Part shown: positions 12,801-24,566 of the stretch, one piece after another
Position numbering within the stretch: position 1 is the stretch's first letter
How the letters are laid out: each line of letters begins with the position of its first letter
Assembly (NCBI GenBank): GCA_019454045.1
Contig: SKCR01036784.1
Span: 1 to 64,000, forward strand
DNA: 64,000 nucleotides
From: Zanthoxylum bungeanum
Lineage: Eukaryota; Streptophyta; Magnoliopsida; Sapindales; Rutaceae
Reading direction: 5' to 3'
Translations under genes and position numbers: made by a program
Notes under the pieces: generated by a model
The model's input: the letters and a program-made list of their open reading frames with translations, nothing else
What the model was told of the DNA's origin: nothing
Database searches by the model: none

Positions 12801-15800
12801 TAATAAAAGAAACGGAAATAACAAGATAGTTGAAGGTGAATGGATTCACCAGCCCTTACTCAACATTAAGGAGTTGGCAACCTCCCTGGGGTTTTCCCCT
12901 CCAATTCCCAAATTCAACAACAATAATAGCATATCCCCAAAATCAACAATTCATTCTTATTTATATCTAAACCCTAATGACTAAAATGACTCATTTACCC
13001 CTTGGGTCCTAACAGGCTACTTTTAACTTGTGATGAATTAGGTGTTACTCTTAACCTTATGACAAGTAGCACTACTGTATAGTAACGGCATTAACGCAAG
13101 TGATAAAATATTATTTAATCACATAAATATTTATGTACCATACGAAAGGTGAAATACTTGTCAAAAGTTGTTTTATGATTATTAACTTTGAAATAAACCA
13201 TTGTACTATGTACAACATACGACAACATTGATGCCCTGGAGAAACCAGGGAGAGAATTGAAAAGACTTCATCAAATTATGGAACACTATTTGGAATTACA
13301 GCGAAACATTAACGCAGTTAAACTAAGCTCTTAATTCTTCCAGAAAGCATTCAGTAGTTGTTGCACATGTATACTAGGTCTTAATAATCTTCATGCCACT
13401 GATTGGCGGGAAGAAAATTTATCCCTAACAAACATAAACATGTCTACAATTCTACATATTCAAAACTTTTGCATGACATTTCCCCTATATATTATCACAA
13501 ATGCATTTACGAAAACCATTTATAATGGCCTACAGATAAATTATAGAAATCAAATGTAGAATTCTAAATCAACGGAACCTTTTTACTTGTCAAAAGATTG
13601 GCCATGGCATGCCACCTTATTGTTCATAGTAGTAAAAGTTTAAAAGATTGCTTCAGAATTCAGTGAGTGACATATTCTTTTACACATACAGCCTGTCGCT
13701 GAGATGTCATAACATATAAAAATAAAACAAAAAAGATAAAATACAATAAAATAAAATAAATAGGAATAAAATGCAGAGCAATCAATGGAGACTTAAATTA
13801 TTCCAAAATATTATGGAAGAATAATTAAACCAAATCAAACAAAAGCTTTTTCCGCTAGATGGAAGAATAATTGAAATAATTGAAAAAAGTTATATACTTA
13901 CTTTCCCTTGAAAATGACCCAGATCTATCACCAATAACTCCTGGGTTTCGTGGTCCAGTGACAACTCTGTTCAACTGCGAAACAGAGCATCAAATTCAAA
14001 ATATTACTTAAAAAGAGGATTGATTGCATCTCAAAACCTAAAATTTCCACTGATACAAAACTCAAGTGAGAGAAACAACTAACGACTCAGTTCTACGACA
14101 TCAAAGTTATCAACTATGCAGAATAGTAAGGAAAAAAAATGTTTCTACACACTACATTTAAAAAAAAGAACAAATTTCAAAAGCATGCCAATCCAAAATC
14201 AGATACCTATATAAAGGAGATCTAAGGGTGATCACGGTTTCGGGTCAAACCGCAACCCGACCCGAACCGCACCGCGCGGTTTGAAAAAAAATTAAAAATG
14301 ATTTCGGATCAATCGGAACCGAACCGTAAATCTCGGGTCGGTGTGCGGTTTTGACCCAACCGCGACCCGAACCGCAAATTTTGACTCAAACTGCGACCCG
14401 AACCTCCTAAACCGCCGACCCGCGTTCAAAATAGATATTATTTTATATTTTTCTTCTTCTTTACCCACGAAATCTAAGATATTTAATGATCATATGACAA
14501 TATACAATGTATAAAAGAAAATTATGTATTTTTTCTCTTCAATTATTATGTGAAAACACACAAAATTTCCTTAAAAAAAATTATAATCCAAACCGCCGAC
14601 CCGAACCGCCGCGGTTTTCCTTATCAAATTTGCGGTTTCGGTTTCTAATTTCCCAAACTGCCAACCCGCGCGGTTTGAAGTGAAAAACGAAAAAACCAAC
14701 CCGAACCGCAACCGCGAACACCCCTACTAATTGTCAATAGCAACCTCCAAAAATAAAAATCAACCAAGAGGAAATGAAGGAGCCCTTGAATTTTCCATAG
14801 CCTACTTGAATTTTACCTTCAAACAAGTGAATGAGCCTCTATTTATGCAGGATCTCAATAACTACTACTAAAATCTTTTCATTTCTCAAAAGTGAAAACT
14901 TTTAGAGCCTCTATTTATGCAGGATCTCAATAACTACTACTAAAATCTTTTCATTTCTCAAAAGTGAAAACTTTTAGCATTTATAATGGTGCACCTTTTC
15001 TAAATGGGCTCTAGAAAGAGGACAGAAAACGAAGTGCTTTACATTCTAATCAAAACAACAAAAAATAAAAATAATTCATACAATCTAAAGTTACAATTTT
15101 TTTGTGGCTCCTCAACCACAACTTTTTTTTTTACAACTAAGTTATAGCTCTCAGCCATATTAGTAGGTAAATTGACCTTATAGTGTAGCATGCATGATGC
15201 ACCTCTAGTATTAGCACTCACAGATTAATTAAGAAAAGAAAATATTAATCCTTCCATCATAACATATCCAAGTTAACATAAAATATTCGTAATGACCCAT
15301 GCATTCAGTGAATTGTATATGTTCATCGGCATCTGCACCAGTAAAAGTAAGTCTGACCTTTGCAAACGTAGTAGTCAAGTCATCCACGTCAGACAAAGAG
15401 CCTAAACCTAAACCCTGTAAATCAAATAGAAGAAAGAAAAGTTGGAGACTTAGAGCCGAATCACAGGAGTGTCATGCAGTAGACAGAAAAATTGAATTCA
15501 AAACTAGAATCAAAACATGAATAGTACTGTTAAAACAGAATAATTCAGCATCGCAGAGAGAAAAGGTGTAATCAAGAGAAAAAATTACATATCTCATGAA
15601 TAAGCTCAATGAAATACAGCATTTCTCTAAACCATACAATGTACAGAAAATAAATTCATACAACAGCAACATTGAGAAAGCATATTAAAATTAATCAGAA
15701 CAAAGCGTGATAAATGACTACATAATTCCACAACAGCACCTCCATACCTAGTTATAATGAACATAGTAGAAATAAGTCTATGAGAAATAGAATCTGAAAG

Positions 15801-16717
15801 CCACCAAAGCCCAAAGAGTTTATCAACATTGAACTCAGTCCCATAAAAATAGTGTACTGGAATTGTCAAAAGTTCTCCAAATTCCTAACTCTTTCAAACC
15901 AAACTACCAAAAGAACAGAAACCATTGCCATCTACCAAGGAGAATCAGTTACCATTTATCTCAAAAGTTCAGAGACGGAATGAATGCCTAAAAATTATAC
16001 TGTCAGATCTCATTCTCGTATAAAGATAAGGTTCTACCCTCTACATTTAAGTGGGAAAGACTCAGCTTAGCAGAAAGACAATAAGGTCCTCTGCAACAAA
16101 CTGCAATTCAAATAGTATCCTATTCCACAGAACTACAAAAGGTTTCAAAGCCTACAACGAATCAGCCACCTTACTACAAAACACCAGTAAAATCAATTAT
16201 ACAGTTTCCATATTACAGAATTCCAAACAGTATGGTTACTCGAAGACTTGAAACAGACTAAAACTTTAACTACACTACAAATAAAAAGAACCAAATCTTA
16301 CATCTCCTTTGTCGAACAAATGATACTCATCATCAGTTACAGATCCAAAGACAGGAGCATTATCCTCTTCTAGTCCTCCTAATTCAATTTCATCCCCAAT
16401 ATTTTGACCAAAAAATTCATATTTTGACGCATCAAACATCTCACTCCCTGCAACACAAAGCATCAAGTAACAAAACCAGTTAACAGCTAACTGACCAAAA
16501 CAACACAACAAGCTGCTCAATCAATAAACTTCAATTTTTTTAAAAAAAAAAAAATTTGTAAACATGTTAAATTTATCTAAAGATCGAAACTTTAGATTCC
16601 TTGAACCGTAAAGAACTTATTTTGGAAATCAAAGAGATTTATGAGGGGGGAGAGAGAGAGCTAACCTGAGGAGGTGCGAGTGAAGTTGAGGTAATCTTTG
16701 CCATCGGATCTCTCCAT
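9814..16717 (-). CDS. PAT1: PAT1 mRNA-decapping activator (topoisomerase II-associated protein PAT1)
   Basis: Pat1 proteins bridge the Lsm1-7 ring, Dcp1/Dcp2 and DDX6-type helicases on deadenylated mRNA in processing bodies. Exons on the minus strand: 16717-16666, 16447-16302, 15414-15358, 13974-13902, 11849-9814; total 2,364 nt, 787 residues, close to plant PAT1 length. Residues 24-66 form the acidic N-terminal segment containing KYEFFGQNIGDEIELGGLEE. Next come GSLSDVDDL and LNRVVTGPR, then SATDWAQDGEFGNWLDQ (near 112) and RWSSQPQP. A long Pro/Gln/Ser-rich region runs to about 370. MTGEEIESILKMQHAATHSSDPYVNDYYHQAR lies near 381 (given here by its first residues MTGEEIESIL), and the helical Pat1 C-terminal domain fills about 480-787. 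All introns are GT-AG. Introns hold a SINE (intron 4) and a hAT-like repeat (intron 3). Confidence 0.95.
12127..12306 (-). mobile_element. tRNA-derived SINE in PAT1 intron 4
   Basis: Read on the minus strand, a 5' part with an A box (TAGCTTGGTGG) and a B box (GGTTCGAATCC) is followed by a tRNA-unrelated body and a short A-rich tail at about 12127-12140. It is flanked by a perfect 10-bp target duplication, TACATAAAAC, at 12117-12126 and 12307-12316. Length about 180 bp fits plant SINEs. It sits in the same orientation as PAT1. Confidence 0.88.
14222..14727. mobile_element. hAT-like non-autonomous element rich in CCCGAACCGC words
   Basis: A 0.5-kb GC-rich island in PAT1 intron 3, full of acccgaaccgc and its complement. 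The left end reads taagggtgatcacggtttcgg and the right end, reversed, taggggtgttcgcggttgcg. These are similar inverted ends of the TAGGGGTGTTC type common in plant hAT MITEs. A clear 8-bp duplication was not found. Confidence 0.5.
14833..14976 (+). repeat. 72-bp tandem duplication in PAT1 intron 3
   Basis: Two adjacent copies of a unit starting gagcctctatttatgcagga, at 14833-14904 and 14905-14976, look identical, so the duplication is recent. Confidence 0.9.
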
Positions 16718-16734
16718 ATTTACAGAGCTAACCA

Positions 16735-16807
16735 AAACCCTAAGATGATAAAATATTGAACTAAAGAGTACGGAACATGATCGTTCGTCGGAACCCTAAT
16801 TAGGGTT
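16735..16807 (-). promoter_or_regulatory. Telo-box motifs upstream of PAT1
   Basis: AAACCCTAA occurs at 16735-16743, 18 bp upstream of the PAT1 start codon, and a perfect 16-bp palindrome AACCCTAATTAGGGTT at 16792-16807 places two more copies head to head. Telo boxes are known in plant promoters and 5' regions of translation-related and growth genes. A CT-rich 5' UTR-like tract lies next to them. Function is inferred. Confidence 0.5.
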
Positions 16808-19800
16808 TTGGTTCTCTCTCCAAGAGATGGGAGAGAGAGATGAAAAAAATGAAAATCGAAGATCAGACTCTAGGCAAATTTTAATTTTAATTATAATTAA
16901 AAAGATGCTTATTATTTATTATTATTTTGTAATTTGTAATTTCGTGCGAAAAAAGAGACACGTGCACGCTTTGATAACGACTGTCAAGAGCCCAGCCAAC
17001 GCCGCCTCTTTTATGAGCAACACGCCTCTTTTTCTCTTTTCATACAACCCCCTATACTTATACGAAATATCTATTTTACTGTACCTTTTAAAAACATATC
17101 AATACAATCCCCTAGCGACTAGCGTTGAATTTATAAGTTGGCTGACTTTTATGACTACCATTTATTTCATCTTTGAGAAGAAATTTTTTAACTCTTTTCT
17201 TCATGATTGTTGGAGAGATTTTAGTATATATTTGTAGTAGTATACAATTATTAGCTAGTGATATTGAAGGTGCGCGCCCTTTAGATTTACTTAGGTGGAT
17301 GGTCCGTTTTGAATATTCAACGGATCTGCTTAGGTTTATTCTTCGAACGTTCCGTACTGCTTTCTCCATATAAAATTATTAAGTCTCACCATAATATCAT
17401 CAGGGCAAGTGTATATAATATATAATTTAATTCGATTATTATATAAATTACATGAAGATAATTTTACGATATAATAAAATCTTAGACATTTTTATGGGGT
17501 TGAAAAATTCATGTCATACCTTAGATTTAACAAGTAAGATGTGATTTTAGTTTCCAAAAATATTTATTACTCTTATCTTACTTAATTTTCTGATGACTAG
17601 ACTCTTTAGATTTAGAAGTAAACTAGGATGGCATACATATTAACTAATGCTCTAATAAAGACCAACCAAATGAACATTGTACTATTTATCTATTAAAATA
17701 TTTTATATTATATATGAGGTATAAAGGAGAACTATTGAAGCAAATCAACTCACTTGACTCCCTTATATTTTTGACATTTTGGATTTGAAGAAAATGAGCA
17801 AAACTCGCTGATATTTGGTGAGACTAAACTAAATCTCATTCATATTTTAAAATTAAGAAAACCTCCATTATGTTTAAAAATCTCAAATTTTAATTAAAAA
17901 AGAAAACTTGAATCTCGATATGGATCCCTGACCATTAGGTTCGGGATTCGATACGATTTTTTTTATTACAATTCAAAAAATCAGTTCAGATTCGCGATAC
18001 TTTTTTGTTTCGAATCACAATAGGGATGAAATGAGAGCGGTTCAAGACACAACGAGAGAGGTTTGAGACGAGATGAGATCAAATTGAGACGGCATATCCC
18101 GATTACCATACATACCTTATGTTTTACAAAAAGATCCAAAATATATACAGTAGTACACTTAATCCAAAATATTAAGAGGTTTCATTTAATTTCCTATTTT
18201 TCTCTTTGGGTTTGTTTTTGTATATCTTAATGAAGATGGAACCATTTGTTGATAATGGAGTAATGAAGTAAACTAATCTTCCTTCACCAGAGGAAACTAC
18301 GTTTTAGAGATGTGATCTTTTGGTCAATTCTATTTAACTAAGAAAAACTCTAAACAATCAAATATTATATATAAAAACATAAAGTTTACATCTCAAAATG
18401 ATATTTAAAATTTCATATAAATGATAAAAGTGATGCCATTTTTTATTTTTGGATGATGAGTTGTAAATTAAATGATAATTTTTAGGAGATCTTTTTCTAT
18501 TTTAATAAAGGGTATCATTAATTTGTTACACCAACTTTTTTTTTTTTTTCCTAAATCATTTCCATTATTCTATATTATTTACATAAAAATCAGGGGCTTG
18601 CATGCATCCATGCATGTGAAAATAACGTAGGGCATAAATAAAGACAAAAGTATAAATGAACAGTGTTGAAAGTCAAACCATAAAAATGGTGCTTATAATA
18701 AACAACTAATTTTAAGGAATCAAATCATGTTATCAAAATACATATTATTTCTTAATTACATTTTTTCTTGGTTGAAAAGATTCTTAATTAATTACACTTA
18801 GATGAAATGAAAATGCAAGTTTTTGATAAGTATCTTTTGATTTACGCAGAGTGCACATGTTGGAAGATCATAATATACAAAATTTTGTAGGGAAAATGTA
18901 TACTTTTAGCAATATAACAATAAACATAATTAGTATGAAATATAAATTTTGAAATTAAACTGATCAACCACCAAACAAAAACTGATAAAATAACGAAACT
19001 GTGAATAAAACATAGATATGCAAATAAAACTCGAGGTATGTGTAGCACATGTTCTTTAAATAAATTAGCCTCCAACTAATTGTGCTTAGGATGATTTAGG
19101 CGTTTGTTTCTCAGGATACACGATGACGAAATATCTTTGATGCACTACAAAGTTATTTCCACGCGAACTTTCAGTATACTTGAACTCTTTCCACACAAAA
19201 ATCGAAGAAGACAAGAAGAGAAATGCATCTCGATTTTTTTTTTTTTTTAAAAGTTGCAAAATATGGATAAGCCGGATCTGACTTTACAGATATCGACATT
19301 CATGTACGTGAGATGTATGGTGCAAATGAATCAACCTAATTGGACGCAAAAGATAACCTATATACTCATTGTTACTCATATATTATTGAGTAACTATAAA
19401 TAAAACACTCAAATCTTAACTTTCTTTTCATGTGGGACAAATAAATATTCCTTTAATTTTTAAACTTCATAGGTATATTTTGAGAGTCAATTTCTCATTC
19501 ATCCAAGTATCATTTTGAATAAATAAATATAGTATTTTGAAATACTCACATAGTAAAATCCAAATCACATATGACATCCTATTACTTTTACAAAATATGT
19601 CTCATTCAAAATTATGCTAACAAATAATATTTACATCAAGTTATTTTCTAACAAACCCTTATTACAATATTACAACATGTTGGAAGATTATAATATTCAA
19701 AATCCTTATTACAATTTAATTTATCATTGTATTGAGTTTGAGTTATTAGCTGTTGTGTCTAAGTCACACACGGGAAGGGTATGAAATAGATAAATTCAAG

Positions 19801-20088
19801 GTTGATATTTCACCTTATTAATTAATTAGTATTGAACTTGTCAACATTCTTTGATTCGAACAAAATTGTGTTATTAAGTAAATGTTCTAATAAATAATAT
19901 TAGAAAGGAAAATTTATTGAGATAATAAAAAACTTTGTGATATACATGCAATTGTAGATTGCTCATGTCATTTGATATGGCTTCTCCACACTTACAAATA
20001 TATATATATATATATATATATCAAATTTTTTCATTTGATCATAAATTAAGAAGAAATTTTGGTATTTAGTTAGGAAATAAAATATTTT
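16808..20088. other. Gene-free AT-rich region upstream of PAT1
   Basis: No open frame here shows a protein motif. The frames at 16827-17373 run on both strands over the same AT-rich bases and look fortuitous. A (TA)n tract lies at 19998-20021. The stretch 17905-18115 (gaatctcgatatgg ... gagacgagatgagatc) resembles the low-copy repeat text seen again at 28740-29030, and may be remnant transposon sequence. Confidence 0.55.
19998..20021 (+). repeat. (TA)n microsatellite
   Basis: About 12 uninterrupted ta dinucleotides, 70 bp upstream of LTR element A. Confidence 0.95.
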
Positions 20089-20893
20089 TGTTGATGGTGT
20101 TTTCAGGCACTATGATATTTAAAACAGCACGACGAGGACAGAAGGGTAATTCCCTGCTTGTTGAGATCATTAAATCCAACCCGACCGCTTTGCAATAAAA
20201 GAACAAGCACCTTATGGTTTCAAACCGACCACAATAGAATAGACCGAGCACTTTATGACCGGCAACCGATCACTTGGGTTCAGATACCCGAGCACTATCA
20301 GGTCGACAGAAGCATTCCCAACATAAAAGACTATCATGACCGACCACATGGAGACCGACCAGACGAGCGAGATATGCTCAAAGATAATGACACCCTATTC
20401 TTACGGATAAGATAAGCAAATTATCCTACTCTCACAAGGAAATGAAGTCAGAATCAGAAAAGGAACAAGAAAAGAGAAGACAATATTAGACTAGGAATCC
20501 TTGCAAGAAGAGAAGACTAAGTTCAAACTAGGATTTCTTATGCAAATAGGAGTCTGATTTCTATACTATTATAAATAGGAGGGCAGAGTATGTGTAAAAG
20601 GCATCATAAAAAATTGAGTGATCAGAATCATCAAGCTCTGATTTGTAAAAACAAAGAAGAGACCCGAGAAGCGTGCTGGAGTAATAAAAGCACCATCATG
20701 TTTTTGTCCGTGGACGTAGGTCGGATCCAAATCCGCCGAACCACGTTAAATCTCCTTATTGATTGGTGCATTTATCTGTTTTTTGCTAAATTTGCTTTTG
20801 GTCCCCCATAACCAAACAAATTCACTATTGAAGGAGGATTACCTCGGAGGTGATATTCCCGTATTACCCTGAGACCAAAATCCACCGTCAACA
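20089..20893 (+). repeat. Element A 5' LTR
   Basis: Starts TGTTGATGGTGTTTTCAGGC and ends CCACCGTCAACA. It is followed at once by the primer site. Confidence 0.93.
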
Positions 20894-20894
20894 G

Positions 20895-20914
20895 TTGGCG
20901 CCGTCTGTGGGGAA
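20895..20914 (+). other. Primer-binding site of element A
   Basis: TTGGCGCCGTCTGTGGGGAA directly follows the 5' LTR. It resembles the TGGCGCCGTT... type primer sites of plant gypsy elements, usually ascribed to tRNA-Asp; the exact tRNA is inferred. Confidence 0.7.
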
Positions 20915-20945
20915 CTCAACAAAAAGCAGCTCGCGTAGTGAGACA

Positions 20946-22331
20946 ATGGCGAAAGGCGGAAACCACCAATCGTCAGGTAACTCGGCTGCGGATTGGATGG
21001 AGAAAATCGAGGAGAACCCGAGGAAGGAAAGGGAGGAGAACCAAATTCTGCTAAAAACCATAGTAGACCGGTTGGAAAAAATAGAAGGAACGCACGACAG
21101 AAAGTACGAGGCCGGGACTAGCCGACGAAGGAATGAAATAGCATAAGGAAAGAGAATTGTCGATATAAGTGAGGACGACAGACCCCGTAGGAGGGATCCC
21201 TACAGGGTAAGATCCGTGGTGGTGCAGGGAGATTCCCAGACCGAGGACACATGGGAGGAAGAGGATGACAAATCATCACCAGACTCCTCCTACGATAGCC
21301 CTCACAGCACCCGGAGAAGAGGGAAAGAATATACCGAAGAAATACGAGAAGATACCGACCCTGAGAAGCGCCACTCCCAAGATAGCAGAAAAAAAAGAAA
21401 CCACAGGAAGCGGCATGGAACCAAAGACAGTAGCATGAAATCTTGGCTGCGGGAGGAGCTGGTCAAATGGGGAGTATACCCCAATACAAACGGAGGGGAT
21501 GTCCAGGACGGCAAAGATGAGTCCCCCCTCACAGAAGAAATAAAAACAGAAAAATTCCCAAAAAGATTCAGCATGCCGACCATGACACTATACAAGGGCC
21601 ATACCGATCCCAAAACCCACATTGAAGGTTTCGTCCTACTAATGGAGGTACAAGAGGTAACAGGGGACGCCATCTGCAAAGTGTTCCCCCTAACCCTGGC
21701 CGGACCGGCCATTCTATGGTATAGAAGCCTAGCCCCAAGGAGCATCAGCAGCTTCGCACAACTCAGAAAGTCATTCATACGACACTTCAAGGGGGCTTGT
21801 GTCCCCAGAAAGACAATTGGAGAACTAAAGCTTATGAAACAAGGAGACGATGAACCTTTGAAGATATTTATTGAAAGATACCATAATATGGTACTCGAAG
21901 TCGGAGGGTATGAATCCCCCGAGGCCCTGGAAAGCTTGAAGGGAGCCTTGAAAGTCGGGAGGCTATGGACCCACCTAAGGATCCAAGACACCCCGGACTA
22001 CGCAACCGCCCTAGAGGTGGCCAGAAAATTCGTTTTGTTAGAGAACGAAGAGAAAGTATCCCGAAAAGGGAACACCATCAGAGAAAGGACCACGAGAGAG
22101 GGCGCCCCCCGCCGTGTAGAAAGAGAATCCAGAAGACCACCCCCGAAACACAAGGAGTTCAAACCACTGCACCGAGACAACCAAGAGAGAAGGGCGCCGA
22201 CCCAAGTAAACCATGTGGTTGGGGAAGATGCATACATTCCCCTAAAGAAACCACTGGGACAAATTGTCATGGAGATCCAGGGGAAATGCCTCTTAGTAGA
22301 ACCCGACCAAAGGAGATTCCCCCCGGACTAA
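20946..22331 (+). pseudogene. Element A gag (Ty3/gypsy capsid), broken
   Basis: Starts MAKGGNHQSSGNSAADWMEK. An in-frame TAA at 21144-21146 interrupts it, and a small frame offset separates this first part from the rest (frame 21216-22331). The retrotransposon gag core is clear: FPLTLAGPAILWYRSLAPRS, followed by FAQLRKSFIRHFKG, GELKLMKQGDDEPLKIFIER and YATALEVARKFVLLE. The upstream region is charged and Asp/Ser/Arg-rich. After about residue 360 the frame ends with no zinc knuckle or protease. The capsid could still package RNA in principle, but the stop makes this copy defective. Confidence 0.85.
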
Positions 22332-22723
22332 AGGAACCAAAAGGCTTATTGCGTACACCACAACTCCAAGGGACATGCAACAGACGGATGTAAAGACCTG
22401 CGATAACAAATGGAAGATCTAGCACGAAACGGGTATCTGAACAAATACATTGATCACGAGGTCATGACGGCCAGACAAAGAGCACGTGGCCGCCAAATCA
22501 ACTAAAAAAAAGGCAGTTTGTCCCCGAAACATGAATAAAAAAACTTTATCTTCTCAAAAAGGTTCTCGTCCACTTTCTTAAAACATAAATAGAAAGACTT
22601 ACTCAAAAAAAAAAAAAAAACCGGGGACAAACTCAGCGCCTAATACAAAAAGAAACGACCAAGCACTAAAGACCTGATCGGCTCGGGGATGGACTTTGTT
22701 CCGCCAAGGCCACTCAGTTATTC

Positions 22724-23221
22724 GGCTCGGGGTCGGGTTACGTCCCACCGAGTCATGCTCATTGGTCTGGGGACGGGACATTCCCCCATAGCCAAGTACC
22801 TCTTTCGGCTCGGGGTCGGGTTACGTCCCACCGAGTCATGCTCATTGGTCTGGGGACGGGACATTCCCCCAGAGCCAAGTACCTCTTTCAGCTCGGGGTC
22901 GGGTTACGTCCCACCGAGTCATGCTCATTGGTCTGGGGACGGGACATTCCCCCAGAGCCAAGTACCTCTTTCGGCTCGGGGTCGGGTTACGTCCCACCGA
23001 GTCATGCTCATTGGTCTGGGGACGGGACATTCCCCCAGAGCCAAGTACCTCTTTCAGCTCGGGGTCGGGTTACGTCCCACCGAGTCATGCTCATTGGTCT
23101 GGGGACGGGACATTCCCCCAGAGCCAAGTACCTCTTTCAGCTCGGGGTCGGGTTACGTTCCACCGAGTCATGCTCATCGGTCTGGGGACAGGATATTCCC
23201 CCAGAACCAAGTATCTCCTTG
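22724..23221 (+). repeat. 83-bp tandem array in element A, six copies
   Basis: Units start at 22724, 22807, 22890, 22973, 23056 and 23139, each beginning ctcggggtcgggttacgtcc. They are nearly identical. Each holds a short dyad, ggggacgggacattcccc. Because 83 is not a multiple of three and the unit lacks stops in several frames, long open frames (up to 198 codons) run through the array; these are not genes. Confidence 0.93.
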
Positions 23222-23690
23222 GCTCGGGGTCCTCAGAGGCATACTCGATGCATAGGATCCGTGAGAAGCATAGCACAGGGAGGGATGATACCCCTGTGGC
23301 GATTGCTTGCTCCAGTGTTACCGAACATGAGGAGGAACATGCCCTTAATGTGTCGAGCACTCTTTGATCCTCACGTACCCGATGTAATGGATCCGTGGGA
23401 AAGCATAGCACGGGGGATAATGATGCCCCCGTGACGATTGCTAGCTCCAGTGTTACCGGGCCTAAGAAGGAATATGCACTTGGTATCCCGGACACTCTTT
23501 GATCCATTCATCATCCGGATCCGCGAGAGACACAGCACGGGGATGCGTTATGCCCCTGTGGCGTGTGCCTGCTCCAGCGTGGTAAGGAGGAGCCCTCATA
23601 CAATACACAGGCTCCCCAGTGAACCGACGTGTAGAGGATGTGCCCTTACCATTCAAACGCTCTTCTGATCCGAATCCTGGTTCGTCGGGA
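23222..23690 (+). repeat. Degenerate 128-140-bp repeats in element A, about three copies
   Basis: Copies are anchored by ggatccgtgagaagcatagc (23249), ggatccgtgggaaagcatag (23389) and ggatccgcgagagacacagc (23517). Each continues with a gcccctgtggcgattgct-like word and a ctctttgatcc word. The same block occurs reversed in element B at about 32040-32470. Confidence 0.75.
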
Positions 23691-23944
23691 CACTGAATTG
23701 AAAGATTCAGAATTGCGTTTTGGAGACCTCGGGCAGGACGCTGTTTTGAGGCATCCATGTTGTTGTTTTGCTTGCAAAAAAACGTTTTCATGGGATAGGT
23801 GCTAAGTCACCCCCGCCTTTTGATTTTATCTTCGAAAGTTTTTTATTTTTCATCGGTCTGACAAAGGGACGCCCAAGTCAGATTCGATAGGGCTTCAAAG
23901 GTGGATACACTTCCCATCTGTATAAGTCCCAAAGATTAACCAGT

Positions 23945-24362
23945 ACTCGGGGCTGGATTCGTTCCGCCGAGGCCACTTGTTAATCGGCTCGGGGATGGAT
24001 TTCGTTCCGCCGAGGCCACTTGGTTATTCAGCTCGGGGTCGGGTTATTTCCACCGAGTCAGCCCTTCGGACTGGGGACGTAACATTCCCCCAGGTCCAAG
24101 TGCCTTTCTCAGCTCGGGGTCGGGTTACGTCCCACCGAGTCAGTCTTCTTTGGATTGGGGAGATAACATTCCCCCAGAGCCAAGTCTTTCACTCAGCTCG
24201 GGGTCGGGTTACGTCCCACCGAGTCAGTCTTCTTTGGATTGGGGAGATAACATTCCCCCAGAGCCCAAGTCTTTCACTCAGCTCGGGGTCGGGTTACGTC
24301 CCACCGAGTCAGTCTTCTTTGGATTGAGGAGGTAACATTCCCCCAGAGCCAAGTGTCTCACT
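23945..24362 (+). repeat. Second tandem array in element A (56-bp x2, then 81-85-bp x4)
   Basis: Two 56-bp units with ttcgttccgccgaggccact precede four units starting cagctcggggtcgggttacg at 24029, 24110, 24194 and 24279. This is a diverged version of the 83-bp array, containing gtcttctttggattggggag. Confidence 0.85.
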
Positions 24363-24566
24363 CAGCTCGGGGTCGGGTTATACCCCTCCGGCTCATGCTG
24401 ACCCCTGAAGGGTCTCAAATTGATCGGATAACAGGAAACATAAAGAAAAAGGAGAATGAGATAAAAAAGACACATAAATATATATACATATATGCCAAAA
24501 TACAGTTTGAATTGTTATTACAAAAAAGTTTAAGTGTACACAGGGCCCCGGTCGGGTTACCCTTTC

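Noticed and set aside
16827..17373. Overlapping frames on both strands upstream of PAT1
   Set aside because: AT-rich, hydrophobic, no motif, and overlapping in opposite directions; no support for a gene.
21302..21991. 229-codon minus-strand frame opposite gag of element A
   Set aside because: Antisense of the gag coding sequence; a similar shadow lies opposite the gag of element B.
22689..23507. Open frames of 138-198 codons on both strands, with repeated peptides such as RPTESCSLVWG
   Set aside because: They are stop-free readings of the 83-bp tandem array; the same DNA gives similar-length frames in several registers, and the period is not a multiple of three.
22724..24362. CRISPR-like regular repeats
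   Set aside because: The repeats are directly adjacent 81-85-bp units without unique spacers, inside a plant LTR element.
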